This document shows positions 1-5,265 of a stretch of 5,269 nt of DNA, one piece after another. A program made the position numbers and the translations under genes. Numbering within the stretch: position 1 is the first letter of the stretch; each line of letters starts with the position of its first letter. The notes under the pieces were generated by a model that was not told the origin of the DNA, did not search any database, and saw only the letters and a list, made by a program, of their open reading frames with translations. Source of the DNA: Lentzea sp. (GTDB lineage Bacteria; Actinomycetota; Actinomycetes; Mycobacteriales; Pseudonocardiaceae); contig JASLAV010000175.1 of assembly GCA_030146905.1 (NCBI GenBank), forward strand, positions 1 through 5,269, given 5' to 3'.

Positions 1-360
1 CGCGAACGCCTTGAGGATGCCGAGGATCGACTCGACCCTGTCCGGGGCGCGGTGGCGGACCGCGATGTCGCGGATCGCGCGGTGCAGTGCGGCGGAAAGG
101 GGCCTGCGCAGGTCGGCCTCCGGCCGCGCCTCGACCTTGCCCGCACCCCAGCCGCGTCTGACGGCCATGGAGCGCAGCTCGCCGAGCAGCACCGTCTTGC
201 CGACACCCCGCAGACCCGTGAGCACGAGACTGCGCTCGGGACGGCCGCGGGCGACGCGTTCGAGCACGACCTGGAACGCCGACACCTCTTTGTCACGGCC
301 GGCGAGCTCGGGAGGCCGCTGGCCTGCACCGGGGGCGAACGGGTTGCGCACCGGGTCCAT
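1..360 (-). CDS. AAA-type ATP-binding protein, N-terminal part (cut by window edge)
   Basis: Reading leftward from the ATG at 360-358, an uninterrupted frame of 120 codons runs to base 1, so only the N-terminus is present. It begins MDPVRNPFAPGAGQRPPELAG. A GRxKE-type segment (residues 21-25) leads into a P-loop, GLRGVGKT, at about residues 49-56, followed by VLLGELRSMAV. This layout (short N-terminal tail, 'LAGRD.E' motif, then Walker A) is typical of AAA_16/Orc1-like ATPases common in actinobacteria. The Walker B and sensor motifs would lie outside the window. Its role is unknown; these proteins are usually annotated only as ATP-binding proteins. No Shine-Dalgarno is seen, and a TACGGT hexamer just upstream suggests a leaderless mRNA. 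The gene diverges from the SIMPL-domain gene. The Walker A motif is seen directly; the family placement is recognition from motif context. Confidence 0.85.
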   Translation of the reverse strand, partial: MDPVRNPFAPGAGQRPPELAGRDKEVSAFQVVLERVARGRPERSLVLTGLRGVGKTVLLGELRSMAVRRGWGAGKVEARPEADLRRPLSAALHRAIRDIAVRHRAPDRVESILGILKAFA

Positions 361-367
361 GGCTCGC

Positions 368-373
368 ACCGTA
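368..373 (-). promoter_or_regulatory. Candidate -10 element for the ATPase gene (leaderless start)
   Basis: On the minus strand TACGGT fits the actinobacterial TANNNT -10 pattern. It ends seven bases before the ATG at 360, so transcription would begin at or one base before the start codon. No convincing -35 hexamer is found 16-19 bases further upstream. The same hexamer sits in almost the same position before the gene starting at 1235. Confidence 0.35.
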
Positions 374-461
374 TCGGCGTTTCTAGCCCGGCTCCTATAG
401 ACGCGCAGACGAGCCTCGAAGTGACTCCGGATGCTCGCGTATTCAGCTTTCTAGCGTCTGA

Positions 462-482
462 GCAATATTGTGTAATAGTTGC
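462..482 (+). promoter_or_regulatory. AT-rich imperfect inverted repeat at the SIMPL gene start (candidate operator/-10 region)
   Basis: The arms GCAATATT (462-469) and AATA-G-TTGC (474-482) pair over eight positions with one bulged G and a GTGT loop. The stretch is strikingly AT-rich for this DNA. It contains TATTGT (466-471), a TANNNT-type -10 candidate, with a weak TTCAGC (442-447) 18 bases upstream. It ends three bases before the ATG at 485. A regulator binding here would cover the promoter and start of the SIMPL gene; it is about 100 bases from the ATPase start. The repeat is seen directly; an operator role is inference. Confidence 0.35.
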
Positions 483-484
483 GG

Positions 485-1129
485 ATGGACCGGCTCACCG
501 GTTGGCTGGGGCGCGTGGCTGAAGTCGTGACGAAGGGGACGGGCGAGGTCGAGCGCACCGCCGACCGCGCACAGGTGGACGTGACGTTCGAGGCGGTCGG
601 AGCCGAGCGCTCCGAGGCGGTGAGCACGCTCAACCAGCGCATCTCCGCCGTCGAACCGCTGCTGGAGACCTTCGAGGTGCGTTCGCGGCAGCTCTCCGTG
701 CACGACAACTGGGACAACAACCAGCGCGTCGGCAGCCGCGCCCAGCAGCAGTACGTCATCTGGGTGTCCGACCTGGACAGGCTCGACGGCCTGCTGGCGG
801 AACTCGTGCAGGCCGAGCCGTCGTGGATCAACGGACCGTCGTGGACGCTCGTCGACGACACCGAGGCCATCCGCGAGGCGCAGAAGGAAGCCGTGGCCGA
901 CGCGCTGCGACGGGCCGAGGGCTACGCGACGGCGTTGGGGCGGCGGCTCGGGCCGTTGCTGCGGATCGGCGACACGGAAGGCGGCGCGGGGTACTCGCCC
1001 AAGATGATGCGCGGCGGTGCGTCGTTCGAGATGGCCGGGCCTGCCGGGATGGTGGACCAGCTGAACCTCAAGGCGCAGCAGATCACGGTGTCCGCTGTGT
1101 GCACGGCCGCCTGGTCGTTGCTCGACTGA
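485..1129 (+). CDS. SIMPL-domain (DUF541) protein, cytoplasmic type
   Basis: This is a 214-residue protein with the hallmarks of the SIMPL/DUF541 family. An N-terminal strand segment resembles 'V.GTGEVERTADRAQVDVTFEAVG' (residues about 14-37). A helical 'EAVSTLNQRI' region follows. Further on comes a helix with 'AQKEAVADALRRAEGYATALG' character (about 135-160), and the protein ends with a strand 'QQITVSAVCTAAWSL' near the C-terminus. SIMPL proteins include periplasmic or stress-linked members (E. coli YggE), but no biochemical role is established for this type. Unlike YggE there is no signal peptide or lipobox, so it is predicted to be cytoplasmic. ATG 485 is preferred; TTG 479 and GTG 515 are in-frame alternatives, and none has a good Shine-Dalgarno. 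It diverges from the ATPase and is followed by 105 non-coding bases. Confidence 0.85.
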   Translation: MDRLTGWLGRVAEVVTKGTGEVERTADRAQVDVTFEAVGAERSEAVSTLNQRISAVEPLLETFEVRSRQLSVHDNWDNNQRVGSRAQQQYVIWVSDLDRLDGLLAELVQAEPSWINGPSWTLVDDTEAIREAQKEAVADALRRAEGYATALGRRLGPLLRIGDTEGGAGYSPKMMRGGASFEMAGPAGMVDQLNLKAQQITVSAVCTAAWSLLD

Positions 1130-1222
1130 GCCGCGCCGCGCAGATGCCTCACCTCCGCAGTCAGTCACCGAAAGCGACGGACCAATCACTCCAGATCACA
1201 TACGCGGATGATGGAGCGTCGC

Positions 1223-1228
1223 TACGGT
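1223..1228 (+). promoter_or_regulatory. Candidate -10 element of the four-gene operon (leaderless start)
   Basis: TACGGT matches TANNNT and is followed by six bases and then GTG at 1235, so initiation would fall on the first base of that codon. No good -35 is visible (1195-1205 is only weakly similar). The placement supports GTG 1235 over the ATGs at 1208 and 1211, which would lie upstream of the transcript. The remainder of the 1130-1234 gap shows no clear terminator for the SIMPL gene. Confidence 0.4.
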
Positions 1229-1234
1229 CGAGGT

Positions 1235-1957
1235 GTGCCGCTTGAACACCTCGAACTGAAGCGTCGGAACGTTCCGGACAACCCGCAGATCAGGGCCCGC
1301 CTGGCCGAGCTGACTCATCCCGCGGGCAGGGCTTTGCGGTCGGCTGAGACGTACGAGGCCCGCGATCCCGCAGGGCTGGTCACCATCACGGTGACCAAGG
1401 ATCAGAAGGTGACGGACGTGCGCGTTCGTCCTCGATGGTTCGAGCAGCTGCGCCCGGAGGCATTCCCAGCCACGGTCTACAACACCTACGCGACCGCGGT
1501 CCAGCGCTCCCTCGCTATGGAATTCGCCCAGCGTCCGGTGAACCCGCAGCACCGGGCCGTGCGGCACGAGCCACAGGTGGATCCGCCCGACCTGCCGCTC
1601 GAGGAGTGGGTGGCGAGGACCAAGACCCGGCTCGACGCGGTTGACGCCGAGTACGACGCGATCCGTCGTCAGGAGCGAGTTCGGCAACCGGACGTGACAG
1701 AAATCCGCAGCCCCCTCGGCTACATGACGATGCGCATGCGCGGCGGCGGACCGGTTTCACTGCACGGTGACCCGCAGGCTCTCGACAACCCGTCTGACAG
1801 CGTGCTGGCCGACGACGTCCTGCGCCTCTTCGCTCGCGCGGGTCTCGGCGTCGATCCCGGTGACCGCCCTCGTCCAGCGGCACAGCCGCGCACTGGTGGT
1901 GCCGAACCGGATGACGACTACTTCACCGACTTCAGGGTCTTGGGCAGGAGGGACTGA
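1235..1957 (+). CDS. YbaB/EbfC-like protein with C-terminal extension, first gene of T7SS-type operon
   Basis: With the GTG start the protein has 240 residues. Residues about 20-98 resemble the YbaB/EbfC fold: a helix (RARLAELTHPAGRALRSAETY), a strand pair 'GLVTITVTKDQKVTDVRVRPRWFEQL' (residues 47-72), then the helix 'YNTYATAVQRSLAMEFAQ'. Classical YbaB proteins are about 100-110 residues and bind DNA as dimers. This one adds about 140 residues: a charged helical part (LEEWVARTKTRLDAVDAEYD), then a proline- and aspartate-rich tail ending FTDFRVLGRRD. Such YbaB-like genes often precede ESX substrate genes in actinomycetes, so it may be a regulator or an intracellular partner of the secreted proteins (inference). 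A longer start at ATG 1208 is possible. The 3' end carries the ribosome binding site of the next gene, one base away. Confidence 0.75.
   Translation: MPLEHLELKRRNVPDNPQIRARLAELTHPAGRALRSAETYEARDPAGLVTITVTKDQKVTDVRVRPRWFEQLRPEAFPATVYNTYATAVQRSLAMEFAQRPVNPQHRAVRHEPQVDPPDLPLEEWVARTKTRLDAVDAEYDAIRRQERVRQPDVTEIRSPLGYMTMRMRGGGPVSLHGDPQALDNPSDSVLADDVLRLFARAGLGVDPGDRPRPAAQPRTGGAEPDDDYFTDFRVLGRRD
1946..1953 (+). promoter_or_regulatory. Strong ribosome binding site for the EspC-like gene
   Basis: AGGAGGGA lies inside the last codons of the YbaB-like gene, five bases before ATG 1959. It fixes that start and indicates translation coupled to the upstream gene. It is the best Shine-Dalgarno in the window. 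Confidence 0.75.
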
Positions 1958-1958
1958 A

Positions 1959-2297
1959 ATGGCTGGTTACGAGGTTGTCACCCAGGACCTGCGCGACGAG
2001 GCCAAGCTCTGGCAGGAGAAGGCGGACAGGGCTGAGCCGATCGTGCGGGCCGTGCGGGACGCCTACCTCACGGAGACCGCGTTCTTCGTCGGCGACCTCG
2101 CGACCCTCGGAGTCGGGCTCGCCACTGCTGCGCTCGAGGCGAGCCAGTACGAGGACTTCCGGGCGTTCATCGAGAAGTGCCTGACGGGTGCCGTCACCGA
2201 GTTCAACCAGATCGACCACGCGCTGCGGGCAATAGCAGACGAGTACGAGCGCGCTGAGAGCGTCACCGAAATCGACCTTCGCAAGTTCTACGGCTAG
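1959..2297 (+). CDS. EspC-like type VII (ESX) secretion-associated protein
   Basis: This 112-residue, mostly helical protein begins MAGYEVVTQDLRDEAKLW and ends with a helix plus ESX-type signal. Residues 4-35 form a first amphipathic helix. A short hydrophobic stretch follows (VGDLATLGVGLATAALEA, about 44-61), then a second long helix (about 64-100). Within DEYERAES, residues Y96 and E100 make the YxxxD/E motif used by type VII secretion substrates, and the tail is TEIDLRKFYG. Length, two-helix plan and motif match the EspC/ESX-1 secretion-associated family (actinobacterial EspC-type Pfam family). It is likely exported through an ESX system, possibly as a heterodimer with the next gene product. 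The start is fixed by a strong RBS. No WXG motif is present at the helix turn, so it is not a canonical WXG100 protein. Confidence 0.8.
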   Translation: MAGYEVVTQDLRDEAKLWQEKADRAEPIVRAVRDAYLTETAFFVGDLATLGVGLATAALEASQYEDFRAFIEKCLTGAVTEFNQIDHALRAIADEYERAESVTEIDLRKFYG

Positions 2298-2298
2298 C

Positions 2299-2303
2299 AG
2301 GAG
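2299..2303 (+). promoter_or_regulatory. Ribosome binding site for the WXG/PPE-like gene
   Basis: AGGAG begins two bases after the upstream TAG stop. Spacing to ATG 2315 is 11 bases, slightly long, but no nearer in-frame start exists. Confidence 0.5.
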
Positions 2304-2314
2304 CCCACAGATCC

Positions 2315-3043
2315 ATGAGCGGTCCCGAAGAGATGACCAACCTGTTCGAGCGCGGGTTCCAAGGCCTCGAAGACAAAGCACGCGAATGTGCCCAGAGGTT
2401 CAACGGTGCCATCGACCACATCAACGACTGGCGTTACCTGCTCGGCCCCTCGATGCTCGTCATCAACCCGGCTCTCGACACCATCCGCGAGGGCTTGGAA
2501 AAAATGTTCGCCCTGATCAGAAAAGCGGTGGAGCACCACTTCCCGGTCGTGTCGCTGATCCGGCAGTCGTTCAACTGGCTGGAAAAGGTCCAGCAGCCGG
2601 CGAACGGGCTCAGCCATCAGGCCCCCGACACCGACCTCGCGGCCCACTGGTCCGGCGAAGCGGCCACCGCGTACTCACAGCGGTTCACTTCGCAGCACGA
2701 AGCGATCGTCGCCGTCGCAACCAAGGCGGACAGCGTCAGCAAGTGGCTGATGGACATCGCCAAGTACAACATCGAGTACATGACCGAGCTGGCGAAGATG
2801 GCGACAGGCTTCCTCGGCGCACTGGTAACCGCCGCAATCGAAGGTGCGACCGTCATAGGCATTCCATTCGCCGTCAAGGACCTCGCCGGCGCGATCGGCA
2901 ACCTCGTAACGCAGCAACTCGACAACCTGGTCGGTATCGCCAAGCGGTTCGCCGAAGCGCTCAGCAAGGTGCGGGACATCATGAGCCTGATGACCGACAC
3001 GAAGCTGCCCCAGCAGGCGTGGCCGCAAGCGGTGAAGGGCTGA
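2315..3043 (+). CDS. Helical WXG/PPE-like type VII secretion target protein
   Basis: This 242-residue protein is predicted to be almost wholly helical. The first part (1-100) has amphipathic helices rich in F, L and W. A central helix-turn-helix contains W112-S113-G114 in LAAHWSGEAATAYSQRF, the WxG turn of ESX proteins with a following 'A..Y..RF' helix. After a second helix (126-160) comes a hydrophobic glycine/alanine stretch at about 163-187 (GFLGALVTAAIEGATVIGIP) and a final amphipathic helix (about 188-228). Total length exceeds WXG100 (about 100 residues) and resembles PPE-like or LXG-like N-terminal modules, but no C-terminal toxin domain follows. No signal peptide is present. It lies directly after the EspC-like gene and overlaps the lipoprotein gene by one base. 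It is inferred to be an ESX substrate paired with the EspC-like protein; the exact family is uncertain. Confidence 0.7.
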   Translation: MSGPEEMTNLFERGFQGLEDKARECAQRFNGAIDHINDWRYLLGPSMLVINPALDTIREGLEKMFALIRKAVEHHFPVVSLIRQSFNWLEKVQQPANGLSHQAPDTDLAAHWSGEAATAYSQRFTSQHEAIVAVATKADSVSKWLMDIAKYNIEYMTELAKMATGFLGALVTAAIEGATVIGIPFAVKDLAGAIGNLVTQQLDNLVGIAKRFAEALSKVRDIMSLMTDTKLPQQAWPQAVKG

Positions 3044-3660
3044 TGGCACCCGCGAGTGGCTGGGCGGCAAAGGTGATCGCCCTGACGGCGATGACGGCGC
3101 TCGCCGGCGGCTGCGGTGTCGAGCGGGTGGAGACACCGGCTTTCGGCCCGGCCCCGACAGCAACCACGACATCGTTCCCGTCAATGCCCACGGCACCTGC
3201 CAAGCCGATGAAATACCTCCCTGCGGCCTTGAAGACCTGTCTCGACATCAAGCAGGAGGTCGGCGGAGACCTACCGCCCCCACAACCGGACGAGAACCAG
3301 AGGCTTGGTACAAACTCGTCATCTCGGGCGTGCACTTTCAAAGCCGGGGAATCGACGATCGTCTTCAGCGTCCGGTCTTGGGAAAACACGGACAACGCCG
3401 CCGGCATCAGGTCGGGAACCGACTACGCCGAGGAGTACTTCACCGAGCGCACCAAGTCGTGGGAACAGGACAGCGGTGTGGAGCTCGGCACGGACGCGCG
3501 CTGGCGCGCCAACTCCACAGCGGCCTGCTCGCTCGAGATCCTCGACGAGAACGGTGTGGTGATCGTGACCCGCGCCGACGGCACCACAATCGATCAAGAG
3601 CAGTGCCGTGGCTCGGTGCGCGAGTTCGCGAAGAAGTTCTTCGCCGCCGTGCAGCCGTAG
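3043..3660 (+). CDS. DUF3558-like lipoprotein
   Basis: The 205-residue product starts with a lipoprotein signal peptide: a short n-region with K10, a hydrophobic core VIALTAMTAL (11-20) and a lipobox AGGC, making C24 the lipidated residue. A proline/threonine/alanine linker (about 31-55) precedes a globular domain with four further cysteines (C66, C97, C162, C188), which probably form two disulfides outside the membrane. The pattern 'LKTC....EVGG', 'RACTF', 'AACSLEI...GVVIVTR' and a last helix 'CRGSVREFAKKFFAAV' fits DUF3558 lipoproteins of actinobacteria, whose function is unknown. The start ATG shares its A with the preceding TGA stop, indicating translational coupling, so it is the last gene of the operon. 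The frame stays open far upstream, but that part only shadows the preceding gene. It is likely a surface partner of the exported helical proteins (inference). Confidence 0.8.
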   Translation: MAPASGWAAKVIALTAMTALAGGCGVERVETPAFGPAPTATTTSFPSMPTAPAKPMKYLPAALKTCLDIKQEVGGDLPPPQPDENQRLGTNSSSRACTFKAGESTIVFSVRSWENTDNAAGIRSGTDYAEEYFTERTKSWEQDSGVELGTDARWRANSTAACSLEILDENGVVIVTRADGTTIDQEQCRGSVREFAKKFFAAVQP

Positions 3661-3678
3661 TCCCGAGGGCTACGGCTG
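3652..3678. terminator. Bidirectional terminator hairpin embracing both convergent stop codons
   Basis: CAGCCGTAG (3652-3660) and CTACGGCTG (3670-3678) are perfect 9-bp complementary arms. Two more C-G pairs after a one-base bulge close a CGAG loop. TAG 3658-3660 ends the lipoprotein gene and CTA 3670-3672 is the stop of the minus-strand gene. No T-tract follows on either side, as is common for actinobacterial hairpin terminators. Position between convergent genes makes a bidirectional terminator the natural reading. Confidence 0.75.
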
Positions 3679-3954
3679 ACGAGTGCCGTTCAACGACTCG
3701 ATGGCGCACTGCACGGCCTTGGCGTCGCGGTCGTCGGGACGGGCGCGCAGCCAGTTCCTCAGCCACTCGGCGTGGCGGGCGGCCGTCGTGGCCAGCGTCA
3801 GCAGGACGTAGGCCCGGCGTTCCCACCCTCGCGCCGAGGCCAGCGCGTCTGCCGCCGGCCGCCACTCCTCCCGCAGCGTTCCGGCCAGTGCGCGCGCCAG
3901 AACCGGGTCTTCTTCCGGATCCACCTGCATGAGCCCCCACCCCCAGGTCCGCAC
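3670..3954 (-). CDS. Small helical protein of unknown function
   Basis: I do not recognise a named family. From GTG 3954 the product has 94 residues. It starts with a tryptophan/glycine-rich tail (RTWGWGLMQVDPEEDP), followed by helices (ARALAGTLREEWRPAADALASA, GWERRAYVLLTLATTAARHAEWLRNWLRAR) and the end PDDRDAKAVQCAIESLNGTRQP. The helix pattern with 'W....R...LA....WL..WL...PDD.DA' resembles a tetratricopeptide-like half-repeat pair seen in longer actinobacterial proteins, so this could be a short member or a truncated remnant. GTG 3954 has AGGA eight to nine bases upstream; GTG 3978 (102 residues) and ATG 3930 (86 residues) are alternatives. It lies on the same strand as the thiolase, about 105 bases downstream of it, and shares the terminator hairpin with the lipoprotein gene. 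The overlapping terminator at its stop supports a real gene. Confidence 0.55.
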   Translation of the reverse strand: MRTWGWGLMQVDPEEDPVLARALAGTLREEWRPAADALASARGWERRAYVLLTLATTAARHAEWLRNWLRARPDDRDAKAVQCAIESLNGTRQP

Positions 3955-4012
3955 GACGGCGGTTCCTGCAGTGTGCACGGCTCCGCACCAGAAATCACGC
4001 GCCGTCGGCCAT

Positions 4013-4035
4013 ACCGGTCACGTGACGAGACCGGT
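4013..4035 (-). terminator. Candidate hairpin downstream of the thiolase gene
   Basis: ACCGGTC (4013-4019) and GACCGGT (4029-4035) form a 7-bp stem with a nine-base loop, starting 24 bases past the thiolase stop. No T-tract follows. An overlapping 10-bp perfect palindrome, GTCACGTGAC (4017-4026), is mutually exclusive with this stem and might instead be a protein-binding site ahead of the small gene. Nothing else is evident in the 3955-4059 gap. Confidence 0.3.
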
Positions 4036-4059
4036 CGCGCGATTCCATCCACAGTGGAC

Positions 4060-5265
4060 TCAGCGCTCCAGGATCGCCGTGATCCCCTGACCGCCCGCCG
4101 CGCAGACCGACACGAAACCGCGCCCGCTGCCCTTCTGGTGCAGCAGCTTCGCCAGGGTGGCCACGATCCTGGCACCGGTCGCCGCGAACGGGTGGCCTGC
4201 CGCGAGCGACGAGCCGTTGACGTTCAGCTTGGACCTGTCGAGCTCGCCGAGCTCCTTCTCCCACGCCTTCAGCGTCGCGAGCACCTGGGACGCGAACGCC
4301 TCGTGCACCTCGTAGAAGTCGAAGTCCTGCAACGTGAGGCCCGCCTTGGCGAGCATGCGCGGCGCGGCGTGCACCGGCGCCATGAGCAGGCCTTCTTCGC
4401 CGTGCACGTAGTCGACGGCGGCGGTCTCGGCGAACGTCAGGTAGGCGAGCACCGGCAGGTTCCGTTCGCGCGCCCACTCCTCGGTCGCGAGCAGGACCGC
4501 GGAGGCGCCGTCGGAGAGCGGGGTCGAGTTGCCGGCGGTCATCGTGTCACCGAAGACCGGCTTCAGCTTGGCGAGCTTCTCCGCGGTGCTGTCGGGGCGG
4601 AGGTTCTGGTCGCGGGTCAGGCCGAGGTACGGGGTGACGAGGTCGTCGAAGAAACCCTCGTCGTAGGCGCGGGCGAGGTTCTGGTGGCTGCGTGCCGTGA
4701 GCTCGTCCTGGTCCTCGCGCGTGATGCCGTGCTGAGCCGCGGTGATGGCCGCGTGCTCACCCATGGACATGCCGGTGCGCGGTTCGCCGTTGCGCGGCAG
4801 GTGCGGGACGACGTGACTCGGGCGGAGCTTGGTGAGCAGGCTGATCTTGCGGGTGCGGTTGAACTCCAGCAGGAGCTTGCGGAAGTTCTCGTTGACGCCG
4901 ATCGGCGCGTCGCTGGTCGTGTCGACGCCGCCGGCGATGCCCGCGTCGATCTGGCCGAGCGCGATCTTGTTGGCGACGGCGATGACGGCCTGCAGGCCCG
5001 TGCCGCACGCCTGCTGCATGTCGTACGCGGGTGTCTCCGGGCTGAGCCTGCTGCCCAGGACCGACTCGCGGACGAGGTTGAAGTCGCGCGAGTGCTTGAG
5101 GACGGCGCCCGCGACCACCTCGCCGAGGCGTTCGCCCTGCAGGCCGAAGCGGCTCACCAGGCCGTCCAGCACCGCCGTGAACATGTCCTGGTTCGACGCG
5201 GTGGCGTACGGGCCGTTCGAGCGGGCGAACGGGATGCGGTTGCCGCCGATGATCGCTACTCGCAT
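4060..5265 (-). CDS. fadA2: Acetyl-CoA acetyltransferase / thiolase, FadA2-like (start near window edge)
   Basis: A 401-residue thiolase, acting in the cytoplasm to cleave 3-ketoacyl-CoA with CoA (or the reverse condensation), as in fatty acid beta-oxidation. The catalytic set is complete: nucleophile C87 in QQACGTG, H321 in HEAFA, H358 in NVNGSSLAAGHPFAATG and C388 in CAAGGQG. HEAF rather than NEAF is the form in the FadI/trifunctional-beta subgroup. Signature stretches GGNRIPFARS, KHSRDFNLVRE, GMSMGEHAA and DQNLRPDS match mycobacterial FadA2 (Rv0243) from memory. Compared with that protein the segment between AWEKE and DRSKLN is about 16-20 residues shorter. ATG 5265 is the only start visible, but the frame stays open for the last bases and relatives often have a short N-terminal extension, so the true start may lie beyond the window. 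Promoter and RBS are not visible. Confidence 0.92.
   Translation of the reverse strand: MRVAIIGGNRIPFARSNGPYATASNQDMFTAVLDGLVSRFGLQGERLGEVVAGAVLKHSRDFNLVRESVLGSRLSPETPAYDMQQACGTGLQAVIAVANKIALGQIDAGIAGGVDTTSDAPIGVNENFRKLLLEFNRTRKISLLTKLRPSHVVPHLPRNGEPRTGMSMGEHAAITAAQHGITREDQDELTARSHQNLARAYDEGFFDDLVTPYLGLTRDQNLRPDSTAEKLAKLKPVFGDTMTAGNSTPLSDGASAVLLATEEWARERNLPVLAYLTFAETAAVDYVHGEEGLLMAPVHAAPRMLAKAGLTLQDFDFYEVHEAFASQVLATLKAWEKELGELDRSKLNVNGSSLAAGHPFAATGARIVATLAKLLHQKGSGRGFVSVCAAGGQGITAILER

Noticed and set aside
443..1189. Long minus-strand open frame opposite the SIMPL gene
   Set aside because: Its product is rich in Arg, His, Gly and Pro with no domain pattern, while the plus-strand frame shows a clear SIMPL domain; it is an antisense shadow of GC-rich codons.
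1208..1234. ATG 1208/1211 as start of the YbaB-like gene
   Set aside because: No Shine-Dalgarno lies upstream, and the TACGGT element is positioned for a transcript starting at GTG 1235; kept only as an alternative.
2386..3042. N-terminal extension of the lipoprotein frame upstream of 3043
   Set aside because: The extension is Arg/Pro-rich shadow sequence of the WXG/PPE-like gene; the lipoprotein signal peptide begins exactly at ATG 3043.
2675..3196. Minus-strand open frame opposite the WXG/PPE-like and lipoprotein genes
   Set aside because: It overlaps two well-supported coupled genes and shows no recognisable features.
3440..3988. Minus-strand open frame spanning the terminator and lipoprotein gene
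   Set aside because: Low-complexity Arg/Ala product; it crosses the convergent terminator and overlaps two better-supported frames.
3995..4477. Minus-strand frame inside the thiolase gene
   Set aside because: It is an alternative frame of a thiolase with complete catalytic motifs; its product is Arg/Gly/Ala-rich.
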